Assembly: GCA_903904765.1 (NCBI GenBank)
Contig: CAIVEA010000845.1
Span: forward strand, 1 to 11,506
Source of the DNA: an uncultured Chloroflexota bacterium
Lineage (GTDB): Bacteria > Chloroflexota > Anaerolineae > Aggregatilineales > Phototrophicaceae
Length of the DNA: 11,506 nucleotides
Direction of reading: 5' to 3'
Shown: positions 6,854-11,506 of the stretch, piece by piece
Position numbering within the stretch: the stretch's first letter is position 1
Layout: each line of letters opens with the position of its first letter
Program-made: the position numbers and the translations under genes
The notes under the pieces: model-generated
The model's input: the letters and a program-made list of their open reading frames with translations, nothing else
What the model was told of the DNA's origin: nothing
The model's database searches: none

Positions 6854-7909
6854 ATGGACTTCAGCGATTCGCTCAACAGCGCCATCCATCACGCCATAGA
6901 GCGCGAACCGATCGCCGGTCTTGCGGTGGCGCTGCTCCACGACACAGGCATTGTCCATCACAACTTCGGGGTGCTGCGCCTCGGGGAAACGCAACCCGTT
7001 AACGAGCAAACCATCTTCGCGGCGGCCTCGTTGACCAAGCCGCTGGTGGCTTATCTGGCGCTGCTACTGGTGGATCGGGGCATCCTGCATCTCGATACAC
7101 CGCTGCGCCACTACCTGACTCGATCTTACCTGCCAGAAGAACCGCGTGCCGATTCCATCACCCTGCGCCATGTCTTGAGCCATCAAAGCGGTTTTCCCAA
7201 CTGGCGACCCAGAGGTGAACCCCTTGTCATGCACGCTGCCCCCGGTCAGCAATTTCGCTATTCCGGCGAAGGCTACCAGTATCTTCAGCACGGCCTTGAA
7301 CAGTTGACCGGAGTGCGTCTGGATGCACTGCTTCACGAACAGCTTTTGCAGCCGCTAGCCCTGTCCAGCAGCAGCCTCGTCTGGCAACCTTTCATGGAAG
7401 GCCGTGCCGCAGCGGGGCATGATGCAGGCCGGAATTGGGATATGCCCCGTCAGGATGTTCCCTACAGCGCCTACAGCCTGTACACCACCCTCCTCGATTA
7501 TGCGCGGTTTGTACAGGTGCTAATCTCCGATGCTGATGATGTCCCCCCCGCGCTCCGCCTGAGTCCCGAACTGCGAGCACAAATCTTCGCGCCACAGGTG
7601 CAGGTTGGCGAGTGGCCTACCCTATTTTGGGGGTTAGGCTGGGGTATTCAAGCCACTGCATCCGGTCATCTGGTGTGGCACTGGGGCGCGAATTACGGCT
7701 ATCGCAGTTATGTCGCCTTCTCCACCACGCACCGCACGGGCATCATCATGCTCACCAACGACCAGAAGGGTCTGTATACTTGCCGTGAACTGCTGGCACG
7801 TCTTGATGCGCCTGCATTGAACGGGGTACATCCGGCTTTTGACTGGCTTCTGCCGGATAACGCATGGAGAGAAGATGGGCAGAGAACCTCATCGGCATCC
7901 ATGCAGTAA
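6854..7909 (+). CDS. Serine hydrolase of the class C beta-lactamase family
   Basis: The start is ATG 6854, with AGGAG at 6839-6843; an in-frame TTG at 6827 is upstream of that site. The 351-residue protein has the three active-site elements of the penicillin-binding-protein-like / class C beta-lactamase fold: SxxK as SLTK (Ser59, Lys62), the tyrosine motif YSGEG (Tyr136), and HWG (His276-Gly278) in place of KTG. The block LRHVLSHQSGFPNW at about 104-117 is typical of the EstB/ClbP-like esterase and peptidase branch. No signal peptide is visible from either start, so it is probably cytoplasmic or leaves by another route. Such proteins are usually esterases, D-amino acid peptidases or amidases; true beta-lactamase activity should not be assumed. 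It begins 55 bases after the surface operon and may be read through from it. Confidence 0.9.
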   Translation: MDFSDSLNSAIHHAIEREPIAGLAVALLHDTGIVHHNFGVLRLGETQPVNEQTIFAAASLTKPLVAYLALLLVDRGILHLDTPLRHYLTRSYLPEEPRADSITLRHVLSHQSGFPNWRPRGEPLVMHAAPGQQFRYSGEGYQYLQHGLEQLTGVRLDALLHEQLLQPLALSSSSLVWQPFMEGRAAAGHDAGRNWDMPRQDVPYSAYSLYTTLLDYARFVQVLISDADDVPPALRLSPELRAQIFAPQVQVGEWPTLFWGLGWGIQATASGHLVWHWGANYGYRSYVAFSTTHRTGIIMLTNDQKGLYTCRELLARLDAPALNGVHPAFDWLLPDNAWREDGQRTSSASMQ

Positions 7910-7951
7910 GCGCATTTCCGTTTCGACCTACTGCCTGTGGAGCGCCTGCCC

Positions 7952-9076
7952 ATGTCGTCTCGCCGCCTGCATAACCTGATCGGCATACTCGTTTTCGGCG
8001 CGGCGGTGGCGGCGGTGTTCCTGCCGCTGCTGTACAACATGATCCACACCGGCAGCGACTACCCGCCGCATATCCAGTGGGCAGCCTCCGGCGAACTCGC
8101 CAGCCGCACCCCGCATTTCCTGTATCACCTGCTGCTGGCGACGGTCAACCGCCTGCTGCCGGGGGGCGACATCAATACCGCCGCGCTGCTGCTGGGGCTG
8201 GCCTGCTACTTGTCGCTGGCGGGGCTGGTGGTTAGCCTGTTGCGTCCGGCGCTGGACGGACGGGCGCTGGCGATGGGGCTATCGTTGACCCTGCTGCTGG
8301 TGGGGCCGATCAACCTGTTCACGCTGCTGGCGGGCAACCTGTACCTCGGCTACCTGAACCCCAACACCTACCACAACCCGACCACCGTGCTGCTCAAACC
8401 GCTGGCGCTAGGCGTATGCCTGTTCGTGCTGCGCGGCCTGCGCGGGGAAACTGTCCGTACACCGCTGCTGATCGTCAGTGCGGCGCTGGCCGCCCTGTCC
8501 ACACTGGCGAAGCCCAGTCTGGCGCTGGCGCTGCTGCCCGCGCTGCCGCTGTTGATCGGTTTCCGCTGGTGGCGCGGTCAGCCCTTCAACGGGCGTTTGC
8601 TGCTCCTCGGTGTGGCGCTGCCCATGTTCGGGGTGCTGCTGTGGCAATATCTGTACTTCACAGGCGCAAGCAGTCAGAGCGGGTTCGAGATCGCCCCGTT
8701 CAAGGTCATCAACAGTTTGACGGATAACTTGTGGCCGCGCCTGCTGCTCTCGCTGGCGTTTCCGGCGGCGGTGTACGCGCTCTATCGTCCGCAGGCCTGC
8801 CGCGATATGGCCCTCAATACGGTATGGGTACTGCTGCTGGTGGCCTTCAGCCAGTTCGTGCTGCTCTCGGAGCGCGACCACTGGCGCGATGCCAATTTCT
8901 ACTGGGGCTGCGAGATTGCACTGTTCTTCGTGTTCGTGTTCAGCCTGCGCCTGTTCGTGCGCCAGCCGCCCTCGCCGCGTCGCAGATTGTGCTTGAGCCT
9001 GTTCGCGCTGCACCTGACAGGCGGGCTGCTGCTGTACGCTTTCCACCTCGGCGCGAATTACATCGCGCTGTGGTGA
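7952..9076 (+). CDS. Polytopic membrane protein, possibly GT-C-like
   Basis: ATG 7952 is preferred over the in-frame GTG at 7937 because GGAG at 7939-7942 is well spaced for it. The 374-residue product has a basic start (MSSRRLHN) and roughly nine to eleven hydrophobic segments along its whole length. After the first span comes a loop with TGSDYPPHIQWA (Asp36, His40). An acidic residue in the first outer loop, followed by many spans, is the general plan of GT-C lipid-sugar-dependent glycosyltransferases and related polysaccharide enzymes, but no decisive family motif is visible. Further outer-loop landmarks are GYLNPNTYHNPTT around 135-147 and SERDHWRDANFYWG near 308-321. The gene follows surface-polymer genes, which fits envelope glycan work. 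Its 3' end overlaps the convergent alkA-like gene by 19 bases. Function is unassigned. Confidence 0.8.
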   Translation: MSSRRLHNLIGILVFGAAVAAVFLPLLYNMIHTGSDYPPHIQWAASGELASRTPHFLYHLLLATVNRLLPGGDINTAALLLGLACYLSLAGLVVSLLRPALDGRALAMGLSLTLLLVGPINLFTLLAGNLYLGYLNPNTYHNPTTVLLKPLALGVCLFVLRGLRGETVRTPLLIVSAALAALSTLAKPSLALALLPALPLLIGFRWWRGQPFNGRLLLLGVALPMFGVLLWQYLYFTGASSQSGFEIAPFKVINSLTDNLWPRLLLSLAFPAAVYALYRPQACRDMALNTVWVLLLVAFSQFVLLSERDHWRDANFYWGCEIALFFVFVFSLRLFVRQPPSPRRRLCLSLFALHLTGGLLLYAFHLGANYIALW

Positions 9077-9981
9077 AGGCGCGGATACTGGTCGAACACC
9101 CAGCGCAGCAGCGTGTACTGCGCCACCAGCGCCGCGTGGGGCGCATACGGCGCGAAGGTGCGCGTCACCTGTTCGGGCGGGATCGTCCCCCGGCTGTCGT
9201 AAAAGTAGTGGTTGACCGCCGCTTGCAGCGCCACATCGTTGGGCGCATAATGCGGATGCCCGAAAGCGCGGGAGAGCGCCACCGCCGCCGTCCATTGACC
9301 GATTCCGTTGATGGCGGTCAGCCGCCGCATGGCCTCGTCCGGCGGCACATCCGCCAGCACCTCCAGATCGAGCGCCCCGCTATCCACCTGCTGCGCGAGG
9401 TCAATGAGCAGTTGCATCCGGCGGAAAGTAATCTTGGTGGGCGTTAAATCCTGCACTTGCGCTTTCGCCAGCTTGTGCGCTGATGGGAAGGCATAGTAGC
9501 GCCGTCCCTCATGCTCCAGCGCCGCGCCGCCCCACTCCGCCAGCCAACGTTGCGCCCGCAGCGCCGCCCGCCATGTGATCTGTTGCTCGATCACCGCCTG
9601 ACACAATGCCTCGAACGCGCTGGCCGTTCGCAGTTCGGGCAGGCCGACCAGCGGTTCGACCACCTGCCACAACGCGGATTCCTGTCGGGCGCGGGCGTAG
9701 AAGTCGGCGCGGCTGAGGTGGACGGGTAACAGGCGCGTCACCTGCGCCCGCAGAGCCTCCGCATCCACTTCCCCCTGCGCCGCCACCCATTCGACATGCA
9801 GCGTAGCATCGCTCTCTGCTTGCACCCGCACCAGCGCCAGCCCCCCGCCGGAACGCAGCACGCGCCAGTACGCATCATCATGGGCGATGTCCAGCGCGGG
9901 CGGATCGTAGCGCGAGAGCAAATCCAGCAGCAGATCAAAGCGGTAAGGTGGCGCGGGGCGCAGCGTGAGCAGGTGAGACAT
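9058..9981 (-). CDS. alkA: DNA-3-methyladenine glycosylase II family (HhH-GPD)
   Basis: This 307-residue enzyme is on the minus strand, the only such gene here. The start is the ATG at 9979-9981, with GGGAGGA on the minus strand at 9992-9998; a longer frame to 10011 would begin within the intergenic repeat. An AlkA-type N-terminal domain (about 1-110) precedes the HhH-GPD fold: helix FEALCQAVIEQQIT at 123-136, hairpin LTAINGIGQWTA at 221-232, and the Gly/Pro-Asp segment YAPNDVALQAAV with catalytic Asp249. The C-terminus LLRWVF fits the final helix. It excises alkylated purines and similar lesions by flipping the base into a pocket, starting base excision repair. No iron-sulphur cysteine cluster is present, which separates it from MutY and Nth. 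It converges on the membrane protein gene with a 19-base overlap and appears unrelated in function to its neighbours. Confidence 0.93.
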   Translation of the reverse strand: MSHLLTLRPAPPYRFDLLLDLLSRYDPPALDIAHDDAYWRVLRSGGGLALVRVQAESDATLHVEWVAAQGEVDAEALRAQVTRLLPVHLSRADFYARARQESALWQVVEPLVGLPELRTASAFEALCQAVIEQQITWRAALRAQRWLAEWGGAALEHEGRRYYAFPSAHKLAKAQVQDLTPTKITFRRMQLLIDLAQQVDSGALDLEVLADVPPDEAMRRLTAINGIGQWTAAVALSRAFGHPHYAPNDVALQAAVNHYFYDSRGTIPPEQVTRTFAPYAPHAALVAQYTLLRWVFDQYPRLHHSAM

Positions 9982-10004
9982 GGTTGTTCGTTCCTCCCGC
10001 GTGA

Positions 10005-10105
10005 CCCTCATCCCCCGCCCCCTTCTCCCACAGAGCGAAGGGGAGCAAGAGGGCTACACGATTTTTCAGTCCCTCGCCATGAGGGAGAGGGACTACGGGG
10101 TGAGG
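10005..10105. repeat. Pyrimidine/purine palindromic intergenic repeat, copy 1
   Basis: This is a near-palindromic block of about 100 bases between the alkA-like gene and the next + gene. The outer arms are CCTCATCCCC (from 10006) and GGGGTGAGG (10097-10105). Inside lie a hairpin around CCTTCTCCC...GAAGGGGAG (10021-10044) and a perfect eight-base stem AGTCCCTC (10068-10075) with GAGGGACT (10087-10094). The left arm closely matches the last 17 bases of the window. This style of C-rich then G-rich element is a common dispersed repeat in Chloroflexota and some other genomes (from memory). It may also act as a bidirectional terminator or mRNA stabiliser. Confidence 0.65.
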
Positions 10106-10125
10106 ATTCTCAACCCTAACCGCGA

Positions 10126-10154
10126 TTCGCCGGATACGCAAGTCGGTTTATACT
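10126..10154 (+). promoter_or_regulatory. Candidate promoter for the 10213-11468 gene pair
   Basis: TATACT at 10149-10154 matches the -10 consensus at five of six positions. TTCGCC at 10126-10131 lies 17 bases upstream and matches TTGACA at only three of six. The stretch is AT-richer than its surroundings. Transcription would begin near 10161, leaving a leader of about 50 bases before the ATG at 10213. Confidence 0.35.
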
Positions 10155-10161
10155 CAAAATA

Positions 10162-10203
10162 GGACAGGTTGAGAGGCTATTTTGCACTGTCCGGCGCACA
10201 GTG
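10162..10203 (+). promoter_or_regulatory. Leader with two mutually exclusive inverted repeats
   Basis: GGACAG (10162-10167) can pair with CTGTCC (10187-10192). CACTGT (10185-10190) can instead pair with ACAGTG (10198-10203), whose arm touches the ribosome binding run GGGGG at 10203-10207. The two stems share bases 10187-10190, so they cannot form together. The layout would fit a translation switch or an operator, but six-base stems also arise by chance. Confidence 0.25.
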
Positions 10204-10212
10204 GGGGACGAT

Positions 10213-11028
10213 ATGCTGCACATCACGCTCAAGGATGATCGGTTGTACTTCGGTGCGGACGGATTCGCCGTCAGTTTCCAGCGCACCCTGCGTATTCCCG
10301 ATGATGGCAAGACCTACCCGCTGCCGCCCGGTCTGGGCGCGTTTCCCGTGCGGCGGGTGGCGGATTATGCGGCGGGCGTTCCGGCAGCATGGAATCAGCC
10401 GGACAGCGTGTTCATTCCTCTGTACCCGTATGAGGCGCTGTGGGTGCGCTTCCACTCACGCGGCTGGAAACCGAACGCCGTCAAGGTTGGCGTGGGCAGC
10501 TTGAACGCAGTGAACGCGGTCAGCGGCGGCGCGTGGGAGTCCGCCCTGCGCCCGACCGAACAGGATTATGTGGTCAGCCCGCCGCAAAATTGGCTGGATG
10601 GCTTCCATGCCGGCGCGGGGCTGGTAAGGCAATTCGTGGCGCAGCCTGTCAGCGGCGACTCCGCGTCCGCTGGCTCGCTTCAGGTGGTGGTGTACGAAGC
10701 AAAGGCCGGCAAATTCCCGGACACGCAACCGGCTTTCGAGCGTAACAGCCTGCGCTTGCCGGGAGGGATCGGGCTATCCGCCAGCGGCAGCACCTCCGGC
10801 AAGACCGGTTTGGCGGTGGGCGGTGGCGGTCATCTGAAGCAGACCATCTACCCCGACCCGCACGGCTTCGACACATGGGATGCGGCCAACAGCGGGCAGG
10901 CGCGGGTGTACCTCGTCCCCAGCGCCGATTACGCGCAGATCACGGGCGAAGCGCCGCCCCCCACGCCCGTATCCGCCGCCAGTTACCAGCAGGCTGGCCT
11001 GCCGTGGTTGAGCGAGTATGATCGGTAG
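10213..11028 (+). CDS. Soluble protein of unknown function
   Basis: ATG 10213 follows GGGGGA at 10203-10208; the in-frame GTG at 10201 would lie before it. The 271-residue product has no signal peptide and no membrane span, so it is probably cytoplasmic. Visible landmarks, in order, are LYFGADGFAVSFQRTLRIP near 11-29, LPPGLGAFPV, YPYEALWVRF, a VGVGSLNAV segment followed by SGGAWESAL, DYVVSPPQNWLDGF, RQFVAQPVSG, QVVVYEAKAGKFPD, a glycine/serine-rich stretch (about 178-205), and the end AASYQQAGLPWLSEYDR. I recall similar RQFVA...VYE.K.G.FPD proteins annotated as hypothetical, without a known role, and cannot confirm it. The low-complexity Gly/Ser stretch and the short segment after RQFVAQP may be shortened or diverged relative to those. 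It is joined to the macro-like gene by an eight-base gap. Confidence 0.8.
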   Translation: MLHITLKDDRLYFGADGFAVSFQRTLRIPDDGKTYPLPPGLGAFPVRRVADYAAGVPAAWNQPDSVFIPLYPYEALWVRFHSRGWKPNAVKVGVGSLNAVNAVSGGAWESALRPTEQDYVVSPPQNWLDGFHAGAGLVRQFVAQPVSGDSASAGSLQVVVYEAKAGKFPDTQPAFERNSLRLPGGIGLSASGSTSGKTGLAVGGGGHLKQTIYPDPHGFDTWDAANSGQARVYLVPSADYAQITGEAPPPTPVSAASYQQAGLPWLSEYDR

Positions 11029-11036
11029 GGCGACGG

Positions 11037-11468
11037 ATGCCGCTTGAATGGCTGCAAGGCGACCCGCTGACGACGACAGCGCAAACGCTGGCCTTCGGCT
11101 GGAATGCGCGGGGGCGAATCGAGGTGGGGACGCTGGAAACGCGCCTGTATACCGCCTATCCCACCGCCTTCGCCGCCTTCGGCAAAGCCGCCCGCGCCGG
11201 ACGTTTGAAAGCGGGAACAGTGTGGGTATGGAGCGAAACGCGCCCGCGCTTGGCGTTCCTCGTGGTGCGCGAGAGCAGCGTGGGCAGCACCCGCGAACGC
11301 TATCTGCATGCCGCGTTTCTGGCGCTGGCGCGGGATTATCCCCTGTACGGTATCGAGTCGCTGGCACTGTCCCCGCTGGTGGCTGCCGCCGAATGGCCGG
11401 CCTTCCAGACCGTGCTGACCTACTGGTTCGGGCGGGGCAAGCTGCCCGTGAGCGCGTATCAGCCCTGA
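11037..11468 (+). CDS. Degenerate macro-domain-like protein
   Basis: This encodes 143 residues from ATG 11037, with TAGGG at 11026-11030 overlapping the preceding stop. The order of features follows the Poa1p/DarG type macro domain: QGDPL at 7-11 (the ligand-contacting Asp9), AQTLAFGWN with Asn23, YPTAF at 41-45, RAGRLKAGTVWVW, a middle strand LAFLVVRESS, the helix RERYLHAAFLALARD, the strand IESLALSPL at 106-114, then EW at 119-120 and a closing LPVSAYQP. The glycine-rich loops that hold ADP-ribose are altered: the GxxGKG-type loop reads GRIEVGTLE, and the GxGxGG loop reads VAAAEW. It may therefore bind a different ligand or serve as a structural or regulatory partner of the gene upstream. 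The fold assignment is from pattern recognition only; the lack of loop glycines is the main reason for doubt. Confidence 0.65.
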   Translation: MPLEWLQGDPLTTTAQTLAFGWNARGRIEVGTLETRLYTAYPTAFAAFGKAARAGRLKAGTVWVWSETRPRLAFLVVRESSVGSTRERYLHAAFLALARDYPLYGIESLALSPLVAAAEWPAFQTVLTYWFGRGKLPVSAYQP

Positions 11469-11489
11469 GTCCAGTAGAACCCCGCGCAG

Positions 11490-11506
11490 CCCTCACCCCC
11501 AACCCC
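11490..11506. repeat. Start of a second copy of the palindromic repeat (cut by window edge)
   Basis: The last 17 bases read CCCTCACCCCCAACCCC, matching the left arm of the 10005-10105 element (CCCTCATCCCCCGCCCC) except at a few positions. They lie 21 bases after the stop of the macro-like gene. The window ends here, so the rest of the copy cannot be seen. Confidence 0.5.

Noticed and set aside
6854..7909. Antibiotic resistance beta-lactamase
   Set aside because: The motifs (SLTK, YSGEG, HWG) fit the broad esterase/peptidase branch; no signal peptide and no resistance-gene context.
8408..9295. Long minus-strand open frame opposite the polytopic membrane protein gene
   Set aside because: Its translation is rich in Gln, Arg and Ala with no domain, and it overlaps two well-supported genes; it is a GC-rich antisense shadow.
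9982..10011. Upstream ATG giving the glycosylase ten more residues
   Set aside because: The extension lies in the intergenic repeat and contains the ribosome binding site that serves the ATG at 9981.
10005..10105. CRISPR array or insertion sequence
   Set aside because: There are no regular direct repeats with spacers and no transposase; the structure is a single palindromic element.
10774..11502. Long minus-strand open frame opposite the last two genes
   Set aside because: Arg/Pro/Ser-rich low-complexity translation, no motif, no ribosome binding site, antisense to coupled genes.

Overview
The window is GC-rich and densely coded. All genes but one read on the + strand, and several touch or overlap by one base. 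There is no rRNA, tRNA, CRISPR array or intact insertion sequence. The gene style (a secreted SH3b-SGNH protein, many membrane and surface proteins, GTG starts beside GGAG-type ribosome binding sites, a perfect TATAAT box, a pyrimidine-rich palindromic intergenic repeat) suggests a Chloroflexota (Anaerolineae-like) genome. That assignment is inference; no marker gene is present.

Layout. (1) 1-2079: the 3' part of a large hybrid histidine kinase (PAS-PAS-HisKA-HATPase-REC-REC), cut by the window edge. (2) 2110-2504: a MNT-type nucleotidyltransferase followed, with an ATGA overlap, by a 26-codon remnant that looks like the start of its lost HEPN/DUF86 partner. (3) 2542-6798: a compact five-gene surface operon encoding a secreted SH3b-SGNH hydrolase-like protein, a small lipoprotein, a 35-residue single-span microprotein, an MBOAT acyltransferase and a membrane-anchored SGNH protein. 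(4) 6854-7909: a class C beta-lactamase-fold serine hydrolase. (5) 7952-9076: a polytopic membrane protein, possibly GT-C-like. (6) 9058-9981, minus strand: an AlkA-type DNA glycosylase. (7) 10005-10105: a palindromic repeat. (8) 10213-11468: a two-gene unit encoding an unrecognised soluble protein and a degenerate macro-domain-like protein. A second copy of the repeat appears to begin at 11490.

The most interesting system is region 3. The microprotein (4097-4204) ends in the hexapeptide WIYQGF. This matches the C-terminal acyl-shuttle motif of DltX (FIYNEF type), in which a tyrosine carries the acyl group from the MBOAT protein to a serine of a second transferase. Here the microprotein, an MBOAT that lacks a C-terminal tyrosine motif of its own, and an anchored SGNH protein with a GDSS serine are consecutive and translationally coupled. 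No dltA or dltC is present. The parts therefore suggest a three-component machine that moves an acyl group (plausibly acetyl) from a cytoplasmic thioester to an envelope polymer, with the upstream SGNH protein and lipoprotein as possible accessory factors, editors or polymer binders.

The second point of interest is the pair at 10213-11468. Its products show no known pathway, the macro-like fold has lost its glycine-rich loops, the leader can form two mutually exclusive hairpins, and the pair lies between two copies of the same repeat.
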